Source of the DNA: Schizochytrium sp. TIO01
Taxonomy: Eukaryota; Sar; Bigyra; Thraustochytrida; Thraustochytriidae
Assembly: GCA_004764695.1 (NCBI GenBank)
Contig: SMSO01000025.1
Span: forward strand, 2,589,102-2,653,101
DNA: 64,000 nucleotides
Reading direction: 5' to 3'
The position numbers and the translations under genes were made by a program. The notes below the pieces were generated by a model that was given only the letters and a program-made list of their open reading frames with translations, searched no databases and was not told where the DNA came from. Each line of letters begins with the position of its first letter. Position 1 is the first letter of the stretch. Shown piece by piece: positions 21,932 to 33,600 of the stretch.

Positions 21932-23488
21932 GCGAAGGCGGGTGAAACACTCAGCGCATTCGCGCGATTGCTTGGATTGTCAAAACAATCTGTTTTCTTC
22001 AGTCAGCATAATCGTTGATCAGGCCTCTGTCTGTGCATTTCTCAGAACCAAGTGACATCCTTTAACGCGATGATGTCATTTTGATGAGGCAGTGGGCAAA
22101 GGACAGTGAGAGAACTCTTTTTCCAGAATCGTTGTGAATCTTTCTGATGAATGTCTTCATACAAGTCGTGCTCTTGATTTAACATGAGGAGAGGAATGAG
22201 TACACCTACGGAGACCCTAGATCTCGGCTGCTCCGCTGTTTTCCAATACTACTACTACTTCAAAATACTGCTTTTTTTAAACTTCAAAATTAATTTGCCA
22301 AACTTCCACACCCCACTTCATTTAATTCTTTGCCCGGTACATAGCATAGGTGCACCCTGACCAAGGGTTTACAAAGATTCCCTGACTTTTCTTGATTTTT
22401 TTTGTTGTGGTTGTGTATTAGCGTCCAAATTAAACTGAAAGGATAGTGTTCTGACTCATCTGCCTCTTTAGTCGCTCTAAACGTTGCTTGAGGTTAATTA
22501 TACTAATTGGAGACCTTCCTTTTTACTACATTCAATCCACATGTTTCCTGAGAGCGAGACTATTGAATACTTATAAATATGTATAACATCGTCTTTTCCA
22601 TTGGTTCGAGAAACATTATTTACTCACTGAAGAGATGATAGAGACCTTATGGTAGAGGAGTCGTGAGCGGGCGGTTAAAAGACGTCGCTAAGCGATGCAT
22701 CGACAACATGCCTTGTAAGATTCATCCATTATAGCCTATACTGCATTGCAATGGTTTTGGGGAGGAAAAAGTTGACAATCACAAAGTTTATAAGAAACTC
22801 TTAGTACTCTTCAAGAGTCACTCCAAGGGTCAATCCAAAGCTTACCATCTAGCGGCGGTCCACAGTGAAAAGTGTTCTTTGCAAATGATGCTCTCATCAA
22901 CTTAAAAGGTTGATGAGGTATCCCCAAAATTCATTCTAGTACCCTATGCAATTGATGAAACAAGATTTACTGCAATTGTTGAGGAATAGGCCTAGAATTA
23001 ATTGTTTTGATCAAGAATTGAGTTAGTACCCTGGCCTCCAACTAGTGAGACTACTTCTGCAAAACTCCAGTTACGCAGTACTTGTTCCGGTAATCCCCGC
23101 CACCTACCTAGGCAGGGGTTGACTTCGGACCTCGTGTATTCTCTCAATCCCATATCTTGCTATCTCTGGGTAACATTGCGACTCATACTTTTGCCTAACT
23201 ACCCTATCCATTTATATAGAACGATGGAACAACGACGACCACAGAGACCTTCTGTATGCATGCATTACACTATAGAGTATACAAATAGGCGTGTTTATAC
23301 CTACTACTGGTTATAAGTATAGTTCACTGTGTGGTAGGGAAAAAGTGGTAATAGTAAGTAGCAGTAGTACTTGTTAGGCATGGGTGAATGAATCGATTTA
23401 AATCATTGATCGATCAGTCGAGTCGTTGATCACATCATACCAAATCAAATCGCTCAGGATCACAGTTGGTTGCGTGGCGATCTTGAAG
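21932..23488. other. Intergenic, GAPDH 3' end to NUP85 start
   Basis: These 1.56 kb contain the GAPDH 3' UTR and the NUP85 promoter. They are AT-rich with scattered short ORFs that resemble nothing known. I see no tRNA or repeat array. Confidence 0.5.
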
Positions 23489-25729
23489 ATGGAGCTGAGC
23501 CTGGTGCCGACCGAGCCGACGGGCAGGCGGGCCAAGGCTTTCACAGGCTTCCGATGGGGGCGCGGCGATGAGCTTGTGGTCTTTAGGACACAGATTCATG
23601 CGAGGCCCTCCAAAGAGCAGCGCGAAGAAGCGCTAGCGAGAGCGGTGCTGGACGATGGCGAGGACGACAACAGCCACGAAGACCAAAACGGAGGCTCTGG
23701 TAACTATGGAGAGCATGCAAAGGAGCTCGGCCCTGTGCCAATTGAAACCATCTCGTGGGATCAAATCCCAGCACAGATGCGGAGACTTGTGGCGATCGGG
23801 CAACGCGAATTTGAGGCTCTTCAGGAGCCGAATGCGGATGTTATCGCTTGCAGTAGAAACCTTAGAAAGGCTCTGGACAGATCAGTTTCTCTGCTCGAGG
23901 CTTCAGTGGGAGACAATGAGGATGACCCGAGGGCTGGATATCTGGAAAAGATGAAAGATGCCACCGCAGCATGGCACCTCACAGAGCTTCTGATTTTGGA
24001 CCAGGGGCCGCTCGTAGCGAGCGACTTTGTGTCATGGGTGGCGCAACATGGCCCCTCGAGGGATCCAGCTGGAGAACTTGATGTAAAAAACCGTGGCACA
24101 CAATCAGAGTACTTTTGGAGCGAAGTTATCTCTTGCACGTTTCGTGGAGATCTCCTCGCTGCGTGGCGGTGTCTACGATTACTTGAACCTGAACAAATTC
24201 ACTCAGAAGAAGATCAAGACCTCGTTCGTATGTTAGATGAATTGAGGGCACTTCTCTTGGCCATGCCTCGCCGTGCCGTATATGGCGCAGACCACGACAA
24301 CGCTGCCGATGATCAAGACGTGCTCCGTGACGACGATTACGAGCTGTGGAAAAGCGCTGAGATGGATGCTGATCCTGACAGCCTCGTTGATTTCAAGGCT
24401 CGTTCAATGCGGTGGAAAATGGCCATGCAAGAGTTTGTCCGTGATAACCGTGTCAAAATTCTTCAGGTTGGACCCGGTCTTGGAAAGATGCTTGCTCTGA
24501 TTTGTGGCGATGTTGATGAGGCCATCCAGCAGATTGACTCTCAAAAGAACTCCTGGCTTCACCTCGTCGCATGCTTACTTTTGTACCATGTCACAGCAGC
24601 TCGCAAAGATGAACTTAACACCCTGGTCGGTCAATGCATTGACGCTCTAGATATTGAAAAGGACGAGAGAGTAAACCTCTTGCTCTCCGTCGTAGACATG
24701 AATTCCCCAGAAATTCTCCAACAACTTCAAAGTTTTGTGGGAGATAAATGGGTGACAGCGCACCTTGCCGAGCTTCTGACTCGTGCTGGCGCACTTGAAA
24801 CTGTTATGCAACCCAGCAATGCAGAGCAATCCGACTTTATTGATGACGATGCCTTTTTGCTAGGAAGCCTCGAAGTGGATCTGCGTGAATACTTTTTGCT
24901 GGACTATGCAATGAATCTTGGTCTTGGTGGCCACCAAAGTATTCGAAACTCTCTTATACCAGGCACCTGGCGTCTCACGGCGACCTATTTGGGTTCACTC
25001 AAGCGAGAAATTGAAATTCCGCCACATTTTGCTGTCCAACTCGGCCGATTGCACATGGAAACTATCATTAATCTCCAGCGGCCAGTCTCAGATCGTTTCT
25101 GTCACAGGCTAGCCTCAGGCTGCAACATGTTGGATATTGACCCGTCTTCTTTTATTCGTCAACGCATGATGTACTGGTGGCACTTTAACGGTGGAATCCA
25201 CAATGGTTTGCAAGGTATGTCAAATGCCTTAGTCTGGGCTTCGAAATACGGTGAACATCGCTTTGCAGAACGCATGCTTTCCACACTTTTTGCTACGTCC
25301 CAAATTGACATTCTCGATTCACTAGTCAATCATTTAGCAGCTAGTCAGCAACTCACGCAAACGTTGTCCGCAGACGCTCTTGAATTTCTCGCGAGGTATC
25401 GCTCTCTTTTGGAGACTATGGGAAGGGGGCCCGACTATGACCACGCCGATGTGTCCAGAGCATGTGAGCAGCTGGCCGAGTCTTTCGCAGCAAACCTTGT
25501 GCCCCGCGCATTCTATTTGCCGTTGTTGAAAAAGGTATTGTATGCCAGAACGCAACGGCCTCACCTTAATGCGGCAGACGCTTCCACTCTCTTGGCAGCG
25601 CTTGAGGAGGTTGAAATTGCACACGATCGAGACACCCTGCTAAGTGGTATTGAAACTGAAGAGCTTGCTGAACTTCGAATTATGCTAATTCAGGTTATGG
25701 CGCTCTCGCCCATTGTCGCGGGGCACTAA
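23489..25729 (+). CDS. NUP85: Nucleoporin NUP85 homologue (Y-complex subunit)
   Basis: This 746-residue, almost wholly alpha-helical protein matches the Nup85 family pattern along its length. It has an FWSEVISCTFRGDLLAAW segment (family form FWxxVxxCxxxGxLxxxxxLL) and a following LLAMPRR. Later come a WVTAHLAELLTRAGALE segment (the family's W-hAhElLT), a REYFLLDYAMNL...LIPGTWRLTATYL segment, and RQRMMYWWHFNG, the conserved turn before the C-terminal helices. Nup85 is a scaffold subunit of the NPC outer ring (Nup84/Nup107-160 complex). Its length is similar to plant NUP85. An acidic insertion lies near residues 50-75. The start is the first ATG in the frame, with A at -3. It is convergent with the NAR1-like gene. 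Confidence 0.85.
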   Translation: MELSLVPTEPTGRRAKAFTGFRWGRGDELVVFRTQIHARPSKEQREEALARAVLDDGEDDNSHEDQNGGSGNYGEHAKELGPVPIETISWDQIPAQMRRLVAIGQREFEALQEPNADVIACSRNLRKALDRSVSLLEASVGDNEDDPRAGYLEKMKDATAAWHLTELLILDQGPLVASDFVSWVAQHGPSRDPAGELDVKNRGTQSEYFWSEVISCTFRGDLLAAWRCLRLLEPEQIHSEEDQDLVRMLDELRALLLAMPRRAVYGADHDNAADDQDVLRDDDYELWKSAEMDADPDSLVDFKARSMRWKMAMQEFVRDNRVKILQVGPGLGKMLALICGDVDEAIQQIDSQKNSWLHLVACLLLYHVTAARKDELNTLVGQCIDALDIEKDERVNLLLSVVDMNSPEILQQLQSFVGDKWVTAHLAELLTRAGALETVMQPSNAEQSDFIDDDAFLLGSLEVDLREYFLLDYAMNLGLGGHQSIRNSLIPGTWRLTATYLGSLKREIEIPPHFAVQLGRLHMETIINLQRPVSDRFCHRLASGCNMLDIDPSSFIRQRMMYWWHFNGGIHNGLQGMSNALVWASKYGEHRFAERMLSTLFATSQIDILDSLVNHLAASQQLTQTLSADALEFLARYRSLLETMGRGPDYDHADVSRACEQLAESFAANLVPRAFYLPLLKKVLYARTQRPHLNAADASTLLAALEEVEIAHDRDTLLSGIETEELAELRIMLIQVMALSPIVAGH

Positions 25730-26382
25730 ACAAATATGTTGACTATCTCACTTTCCATCACTCTTATAGCTGTTTGTTAGAGCTGCATCTTCTCTGTAAC
25801 GCGTTAAACCTTATCGCTTCATCTTTTTCTTTTAAAAGCTTCAAAACGTTTTGTTAGTCAGCTCATTGTGTTGCTTCAGAGGAAGAAATGTCCGAATCTA
25901 ACATGTTTAGTTGCCTCTCCAGGTAATAAGAATTGAGTCATAAATTGTTAACCAATAAGAACTACAAATTCTGCTAAATAAGGAAAGCGTCATACACAAC
26001 AGCACCATCTAGAGCAAATCCTCGTTGGCATGTAGACCCGCAGGACACAAAGAGATCTTCATGGTAGAATATGGAGACTCACCAAAGGTAAGCAAGATAT
26101 CCTCGATGAGAAGTTTTTACTGCTGCGATTCTTGTGGGTGTGGCAATTTTAAAAACCTAGGCTGCAGAAAAGGCAGATATCAAATCTTGACTTTGTTTAG
26201 AAGTTATAGAATTTATCAAAAGAAGCTAATAAAATGCATACTGGCATGTATGCAAATAATCAATTACCTAGAATATGGTTGCACTTAGTCTGAATCATGA
26301 ATTATAAATCCAAGTCTAAGTCAAAATAACAGTATGAAAGAAAATCACTTAAGTTCTCACTAGAACCAGGTTTCCTAATCTT
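25730..26382. other. Intergenic, convergent 3' ends
   Basis: These 653 AT-rich bases separate the NUP85 and NAR1-like 3' ends. Nothing else is recognisable. Confidence 0.6.
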
Positions 26383-28086
26383 TTACCATACCTGAGCAAG
26401 CCCGTTCTCAAGTTTAGGAACAGTATGAAAACGGGTATGCAGCATTCTCCTACTCTTTGCCGAATATGGTTCATCACTGACCCAATTCTTATATACAAGA
26501 CCGACACGAGGATTCTCAAGTGGTGACCGCAGCTCACGAGAATGAAAAAATTGATCGACATTTGCGAGACGATCACGCTGCCCAGCAGCTTCGTTTACAA
26601 AAACGCCTTCACTTGTTGTTTCTTTTGGAGGTCGAACCTGACCACCACCATTCAAACAACCAGAGGGACAGGCCATGATCTCAACGTAATCATACTTGCA
26701 TTTTCCACGCTTCAGCTGGCGAATGATGTGTTGAATATTGCGAAATCCATATGCGCTCGCAAAGCAAAGTGCTGGCTTCCCTTGAACATGAAGCTCTACC
26801 GTACGAATATCAGCATTTCGGCCTTGCTTAAATGGTAGTGGGCCATTAGGAACATCAACATTGAAGAGTTCTTTAGCTGCAGAACGGAAAATAAAATCCA
26901 AGTAACCGCCAGATCCACCGTCCGATGCACTGGCCCCAACAATAGAAGCATCTGCCAGGGAAGACAAAGTATTCTCCAAGGCCTGTACAGCCTCAGGCGA
27001 TGAGGGAAGTACGGCAGGTGCACTTTCTGCAAAAGATGAAAATACATCGGAGTCTGCGTTCATCATCTCGGCAAGTTCCGTCGTAGTAAGAACTACATCC
27101 ACATCTCGTGCGTTGGCTTGGGCATGGTAGAAATCATTTCGAGACGCCTCCAGTTTCTTATCTGCGCATGGCATCACAGTAGCATGGAGAATACGACTTG
27201 CAGGAATGTTGCACTCCCGACTGACAAGATCTTTGATAAGGGAGCCAGCAATCTGCTGGGGCGACTTTGTTGTGGAGATAAACGGAATCGCTTCTGGGCA
27301 TGACTTCTCGGCGTAGCAAATCCATCCTGGGCAAGCCGAAGCAATTAGTGGAGTCATGTCTCCCGGAGCAACCTCTCCACCGTGCTCGATAATCTGAGGA
27401 TCAGGGCTGTTAGGGTCAAGCTTTGTGCTTGTAGAGCTCACCGCAGCACTGGTAGGTGGGGCTTGCCACGGTAGCTTGACTTGCCCTGCGGCACGGCGTG
27501 CCTGCTGGGCCTTGAAGCGATGGATGAACTCTCGCGACTGCTCAACGAGAGCTAGGTCTCCAGCCAAAGTTGCATCCAGTACGAAGCTCACACGTTTCCG
27601 CTTACGCAGAAAATTTGATATGCGCTGTTGCATCTCAGAGGCGCTGGCGGCCTCAAAGTGTACAGCGAGCGAAGCCCTTGATTGGCTCGAAAGGGTCACG
27701 ACGACAGCATCGTAGTCTCCAGATGCAATCTTACGCTCAAACTCGTCAGCGCTCTGCTGTTCGATAAGAACAGTTTCTGCAGATGTAACGCAGCCGCTGC
27801 ACGCTAAACAATCGCTCAAAGATACCTTCGCGGTTTTCTTGTCTGAGGTTTTGATGAGATCTGGTGCACTTGGAGCTGGAGTTGGAGGTGCCATTTCAAA
27901 GTCCATGGCACTCCCAAAGTCATTTTCCAGCTGCAATCCGATTTTAGGCAGACCCACGCTTTCGGAATTTTGTGCTTCATTAGAACCGGGCTTGTCCCCC
28001 GCGAAGATTGGGTTTACGCAGGCCTGTGAAGGCGAAATGAAATCGTTCAGATCACCCAACATCACTGAGCTCGCAAAGTTAGACAT
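26383..28086 (-). CDS. NAR1: Cytosolic Fe-S assembly protein, NAR1/CIAO3 (iron-only hydrogenase-like)
   Basis: This 567-residue protein has the NAR1/IOP1 layout. The N-terminal Fe4S4 ligands are C23 plus the CLACSGC motif (C93, C96, C99). The hydrogenase-like core keeps the H-cluster-type cysteines C252 (SACPGW), C307 (VMPCADKK), and C473 and C477 (MACPSGC, followed by LNGGGQ). The C-terminus ends in Trp, a feature also found on proteins that engage the CIA targeting complex. In yeast and animals NAR1 links the early scaffold to the CIA1-CIA2-MMS19 targeting complex and is essential for nuclear and cytosolic Fe-S proteins. Insertions of low-complexity Ala/Ser/Pro are present. It is called NAR1 rather than a true Fe-hydrogenase because no extra N-terminal ferredoxin domains are present. 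The ATG has A at -3. A C-rich 5' leader (13-C run) lies just upstream. Confidence 0.92.
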   Translation of the reverse strand: MSNFASSVMLGDLNDFISPSQACVNPIFAGDKPGSNEAQNSESVGLPKIGLQLENDFGSAMDFEMAPPTPAPSAPDLIKTSDKKTAKVSLSDCLACSGCVTSAETVLIEQQSADEFERKIASGDYDAVVVTLSSQSRASLAVHFEAASASEMQQRISNFLRKRKRVSFVLDATLAGDLALVEQSREFIHRFKAQQARRAAGQVKLPWQAPPTSAAVSSTSTKLDPNSPDPQIIEHGGEVAPGDMTPLIASACPGWICYAEKSCPEAIPFISTTKSPQQIAGSLIKDLVSRECNIPASRILHATVMPCADKKLEASRNDFYHAQANARDVDVVLTTTELAEMMNADSDVFSSFAESAPAVLPSSPEAVQALENTLSSLADASIVGASASDGGSGGYLDFIFRSAAKELFNVDVPNGPLPFKQGRNADIRTVELHVQGKPALCFASAYGFRNIQHIIRQLKRGKCKYDYVEIMACPSGCLNGGGQVRPPKETTSEGVFVNEAAGQRDRLANVDQFFHSRELRSPLENPRVGLVYKNWVSDEPYSAKSRRMLHTRFHTVPKLENGLAQVW

Positions 28087-28776
28087 CTTGCTCGAGGACG
28101 GGGGGAGGGGGGGGGGGGGCTTTGCCCACCAACGAGCTAGAGTCCAAAGTACACCACCACCACACGCGCAAGTCTCTCTCAGAACCTGCCTTCAGTGATT
28201 GCAGCAGGCAAAGCTTCGGGTCCGCGATGCAGTTCTGCCGTCTCGTGCGCCAGTCAAGTCACTTTTTAATGGGTAGACCACTTCACTTTTAGTAGGATAA
28301 TAGGTGTAATCTCCCTTTAGAACAATCTATGAAAGAGCGTCATCTCGGAAGGACCAGTCCTATAGTATCTACTATCTGCTCATTATGAACAGAACTAAAC
28401 ATGAAATGCAGATGCTTGAGATAACTCATCAATCTGGGCTTATTTAACAAGACATTTAGTCTTACAGACCACGCAGCAATAGTTTTAGATAGAACAAAAA
28501 CATTTCCTACGGCTTTTAGTGCATCTTGCTTTGTACCTTGAGCATGGAAAAGAAGATCTTTGCTCCAAAGAGAGTGAGAAGTGAATGAGTGTTTATGGTT
28601 TAAACAACTACTACAAGAAGTTGATATCTATATGTTATTTTGTGAGGGAAGTATTGGCTGGCTGTAGTATGTGGAATCTAAAAAGTATCATTTGAAAATT
28701 CTATTGTTCCTAAAATAGTAGTATAAGACACGGCAGCTTCCAAGTAAAGAGTAATATAGTATATTCTTATAGATGT
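28087..28776. promoter_or_regulatory. NAR1 upstream region with homopolymer G/C tract
   Basis: These 690 bases lie between the NAR1 start and the BUD31 3' end. Starting 13 bases upstream of the ATG, the + strand has a run of 6 G, then A, then 13 G (28100-28119); on the sense strand this is a C tract in the 5' leader. The rest is AT-rich with no coding segment seen. Confidence 0.5.
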
Positions 28777-29676
28777 TCAATCGCTTTCCTCTTCGCCGGA
28801 ACCAGTTTCACTGCCGCTATCACTGTCATCGTCGCTAACTTTGTCAGCTCTAGCTTTCTTCTTTTGAGGAGCAGCAGCAGTTTCATCGCCCTGGCTCTCT
28901 TGGGTTTCTGAAATTTTAGCACCAGATGATTCATCAGATTTCACATCATCACTTTCTTTCTTGCGCTTCTTGCTATCATTGGCAGTGTCTTCATCTTCCT
29001 CTACCACATTGCGCTCGTCTTCATCAATATCATCTTCATCACCATCAAGTTTAAGCACTTTCGATTGGTTATCTGTAGCCCATGCTGTCTTGTTGTGAGC
29101 TATCTCGTCAAGAGCAGCTGCTCTTGAATTCGACGAAGTCGAGGCGGCAGCGGCTTCTGCTTCTAAATAACGCTCACGCAAAACCTGAATCTTAGCAAGA
29201 TTTTGCCCATACTTGTTACCAAAGATGTTGGAGTGTCCTTCGACGCCTGACGCACAACCGCGGCACCCGGTGACATTATCTCTAATCTCAGTCGCCTTGC
29301 GCTGGCTCAGGGGTACACGGCACACACTGGTTGTACCATAAGGATAGTTTGCAGTATTGATAACATAAGTCGAGCATAGACGTTCATATCCAGGTTTTTT
29401 CCACTTTGCAATCAGAGCCTTATCCACCAGACCTTGATCAATGCAGTACTTGTAGACTTCTTCGGAAATTCGGTGGTATTTGTAGTACAGTTGGTAGATG
29501 TAGCGCGACTTTTGCCAGTTAATTTGGTGGACGGGCCACAGGGTCTCGGCCTTACTTTTGCCCTCAACAGGATCCTCCATACGTTGCCGTAGTTCATCCT
29601 CAAGCGCCGTAAGAGTAGGCTCGACATCTGCAAAGCCTGCTGGCACTTTCTTCTTTCGACGGCCCCATTTACTCAT
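28777..29676 (-). CDS. BUD31: BUD31/G10 spliceosome factor with long acidic C-terminal extension
   Basis: Residues 1-143 match the highly conserved BUD31 (G10) family: the basic start SKWGRRKKK, then EPTL..LE.ELRQ, LWPVHQINWQKSRYIYQLYYK, EEVYKYCIDQGLVDKALIAKWKKPGYE, SVCRVP and the terminal GCRGCASG. BUD31 is a component of the activated spliceosome and is normally about 144 residues with nine zinc-binding cysteines. Here only C101, C119, C138 and C141 remain in the zinc region. An extra tail of about 156 residues (144-299) is added; it is Asp/Glu/Ser-rich with a basic KKRKK patch that could be a nuclear localisation signal. The stop is in frame and the tail is continuous with the core. The start ATG has A at -3. 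It is divergent from the TRM3-like gene. Confidence 0.92.
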   Translation of the reverse strand: MSKWGRRKKKVPAGFADVEPTLTALEDELRQRMEDPVEGKSKAETLWPVHQINWQKSRYIYQLYYKYHRISEEVYKYCIDQGLVDKALIAKWKKPGYERLCSTYVINTANYPYGTTSVCRVPLSQRKATEIRDNVTGCRGCASGVEGHSNIFGNKYGQNLAKIQVLRERYLEAEAAAASTSSNSRAAALDEIAHNKTAWATDNQSKVLKLDGDEDDIDEDERNVVEEDEDTANDSKKRKKESDDVKSDESSGAKISETQESQGDETAAAPQKKKARADKVSDDDSDSGSETGSGEEESD

Positions 29677-30692
29677 TTTGTAGTCAAATCACGTGAAGAC
29701 TTTACCTCCCTAGATTTGTTTCGAGTAAACTAAAATAGATATAACGATTCTTAACGCTAAGCTGTTGCGCTCACTGGGCCGAGCCTCTTGGCTTTCCACA
29801 GGTCAAGGGTACGAAAGCACTTTGGTCGCGTAGACGCACCAGCTTCTTGGCAATCTCTCTCCTCTCTATCCCCAAAGGTCGTCGCCGATCTCTGTCAGGG
29901 ATTTCAATGTCAGTTACAGGCAGTACCACGTGCGCCTTCCCGCTGCTGCAGCCTTGCCCTGGGCCAGCGACTGCGGTGAGTGTTCGTGATCTGTAGCGTC
30001 AAAAACTCGCCAACCCAAAAGAGCTCCTTCGTTGCTCAAGGCATAGTCAAAACCTCAACTCCCAATATACCCCCTTAAAAGTAAAGGTGGCGTTATAAAG
30101 TCGATGAGTCGTCTAAAGTGAAGGGGCATTTTTGATATTTTGTGCGGCCTACCTTAACCACCTTTTATTTTGGATCATGAGATGACGAGAGAAAAGCATG
30201 AAAATTCGTTCATCCGCATGAAAATTCGTTGAGGAGAAGGAAGGGTCATTCTCACGTTTAGTCAGACCCTTTTCCTTTCAATATCTACGATTGACGCCCA
30301 TCTGGAGATTTTGCGTCCGTTCTTTATATGAAAGCCCAGGTGAAATGCCTCTCAGTGAGACTTTTAGAAATGTTTGACTTGATTGGCTTGGTGATGTTAG
30401 AGTAATGCATTCATTTCTTTTGCTTTAATTAATTAATTCCTTTCCGCTGTAAAATTTCTTCTGTTTCTCTTATAATACCTAACTCTGTACTGAGTTATAG
30501 AGATCTTTAGGCCTATTGATTTGTTTATTTTTTCATAAAATATTGGTATTGTTGATTGACTCGTCGTGAGTGATTGTAATTTGATGGATTACAAGTTGGT
30601 GAAGAAGAACAGGTCGAGGCACGAAGTTGCGATCAATGCAGAAACTGATTGCGCGTCAGACGGCGCGAGGTCTGTCTTAAGGAGGAGTGACA
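29677..30692. promoter_or_regulatory. Divergent intergenic region, BUD31 / TRM3-like
   Basis: These 1016 bases between two divergent genes contain two nearby copies of CATGAAAATTCGTT (about 30199 and 30219) and a TTAATTAATTAATT palindrome. No ORF of interest was seen. The promoters must lie here, but no element can be named. Confidence 0.4.
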
Positions 30693-33600
30693 ATGGCTCT
30701 AGAGACATCAAAAGGTGCCCTACTGCGTGGGTGCGAAGCCCTGCGGCTTGGGGCAAAACTTGGAGGCTTGGCCACGGCAACTACTGGAGTGGACCTTGTT
30801 GCAGCCTTGCACCCGGAGTTAAAAGCAGCCTTTGAACTTGACAAGCTCTGCGAGGAGCTCCAGTTTGACTCACAACGCCATGGGGATGCTAAAGATAGCC
30901 TTCAAGCTCTCCAAAGTCAGTTTTCCAGAGAAGTGGCTGCGATTTTGCTAGCAGCAGTGCGCAAGTCCAAGGGCCAAAAAGATCAGGCAGGCAAGTATGT
31001 CGTAGACATTGTGGATGCCATTGTGAGCTGCTTTGGAGGTAGGTTGCCTATCTCAGTTTCACCATTGACGGAAGATGATGCTCTCAAGGAGGAGACTGAA
31101 CAGGAAGCAACAGCTGTGCCGCAGACGCCACTGGATAACCTTGACTGGGAATTCGCAAAGGATATTATTCAAGTGTACGTGCGCACGATTCCTGGGCTTG
31201 GCTCAGAGCTACAAAAGACTCTTAATTGCTGGACCGAAGTCGATGTTGAAATTCCAAGCAGGATTGTGTCTTTGAGCCTGTTGGTGGATGCTTGTCCTAC
31301 AGAAATGACCATCGAGCTTGCGGAGACGCTCAATAAAGTTTGTATTAAGGTGCTCACTACTTCAAAATACCCGCATGTTCAGCAAGCAGTAATGGACTCC
31401 CTCTTGCCTAAAATTTCTCAATGGCTAAGTGAAGATCAAATGCTTTCTCTCATTAAAGCTACGCGCCCGCAGACTGCGCTGTTGATCGGCGTGTTAAGCG
31501 TGTGTAGCGCAAAACCCCTCCTTGGTGATGCAGACCTATGGGAGTCAATTCGCCAAGGCTTGCGCCCTGCTTCGCCTCCCGCTGTGCAACGCCAGTACAA
31601 GTTTGTTTTGCAGCGTCTCGTAGCAAGTATGGATGATGAAACACAGGTAAAATGGTGGGCGGACTTTCTACGAATCCACGCTGGTGTGAGGGAACGCGAT
31701 CTCCACCACGTGCAAGCAGTCTGGCGAATTGCTCAGCGCCTACTTCAGAGCGCAACTGAAAAACAATGGCCATGGATTGAACTTCTGTTTGAGCTTGCCG
31801 CAACTCATGAAAACCAAGCAGTAGCTAAGTTTATTTTGACCACTTTTCTCACCGAAGATCTTGGTGGCCAGGCGCATGTCCTATCGCAAGGTTTTGTTGT
31901 AGATGTAATCGTACCAGGGCTCGCATTGAAGGAACTTTACAAAGCTGTTATTATTGATGATGCTTCGGGTGAAACTGGAGTTCTACGCGACATTGAAACC
32001 CCTACTGTGGAGTTGTTTCGTGTGTGGGGTGGTTCCTCTGCGGAGCGGAAACAAGCATTGGTCCGTAAATTAGCAGAACTTGAAGCACCTTTGAGCCCAT
32101 CTTACGCTGTAATTCTCTCAAAAGCGTTGGCCGCTATGGAGGGGCCCTGTGGTTGGTTTGGCAATGCCGAGGTAATTGCTGTACGGGAATTTATCACAAC
32201 TGTGTTCGGTGGTTTAGGAGGTCTGGGTATGCTTGGGCGCTTGCGACTTGCTCATGAATTTCTTCTTCAAGCCTTGGTTTCACACGCAATTCCAGAAAAT
32301 ATTTCTCTTGGTACTCTTCTGAATTTGCTCGAGGCTTGGCAGCTTCCTAACGATACACTAGCAAAGTTGCGCCAATGGGTTGTCACTTCGAAGGTAAGTT
32401 TCTAAATTGGATTATTTAAGTTGGCAGAATCTTTAGGGAATGCGATAAGGTAGCAAGACTAAAGTTCTTATGACCAACATAGTCATATGGACAGACAGAG
32501 TCATCATTACGAACATTCTTGGAATACACATGGGTTTGGTAGATATGCGGAATGATGTGTTTGCGCCTGTACTTTTGCGCATGAACAGATACTTTAGACA
32601 CATGCTTGGGGGTGTTTCAAACCTAGCTGTCGCTTGCGACAAAAGGTATGAGTGCCCTTAAAGCTTTTTCGTGACACAAACGTTTACTACAATCCTGACC
32701 GCGCCCTTACTTACATGTGTCAAGATGTAGTGAAATTTCGTAAAAAAAGGTTCTAATTCAGAATGAGAAACTGACGCTTGCATGTAAATGTAAAAATCGT
32801 TATTTACACAGACTTTCCAGGACATCATGGTGAATGAACTTAAACAATATATTGCAGGAGAGTCTGTGCAGGCCTTAACCTCAGATACTCGTGCGCAGCT
32901 AGCACTTTCCTTACTCGCAGATGTACCCTCGTGCGTGGAAAGTATTGCTGCCAATTTGGAAGACTCCCTCTCTTGCGTGTACTCCAGCCCGTACGCTTCA
33001 GAAGCTGGAAAAATCAATGCGTGTATGTTAGTTCAAGTGAATGCAAAGCTTGTTCAACCTGAACAAATTTTGGATGATCTTATGGCATGGTGCTTGCAAC
33101 TCATTCAGCATCCTGAGGAAGACCTTTCAAGCCGGGCATTGTTTGCTGCTCTTGGTGCCATGAAAGCCCTTGCATGCACAGTTGAACCTGGATATCTAGC
33201 ACCAAAGGTAGTTAAACTTCGTGAAACCACCACGGAATGGCTTCAATCTGATGATTCTTTCCACTTTAGCCGGGCCATTCTGTTGTTGGAGGTCTTGGTC
33301 GAAATTTGTGAAAGTGAGGCGAAATGGTCTCGTGATCAGCTTCAGCTTCTCCTCGACAAGGAATTTATGCTCCAGGTCGAACGTAAAGATGGAGAAGCCT
33401 CCGCTATCCTAAAACGTCGTGCACAGGCTGCTTTTTGGGTCTGCATTGATAAGCTTTTACAAGTTATGAGTGATACTGACGTGAAACTGGCGAGCAAAGT
33501 GACGTGCGCAGCGCTTGACGGAACTGTTAAATGTCACCACTCGGCTCTATTGTGGTGCTATCGCATTCTTGGAGCTGGGCTCACAATGCTTAATGGAGCT

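Noticed and set aside
22600-22700. Possible tRNA-like GGTTCGAG sequence
   Set aside because: Only a B-box-like hit; no cloverleaf, A box or acceptor stem could be drawn.
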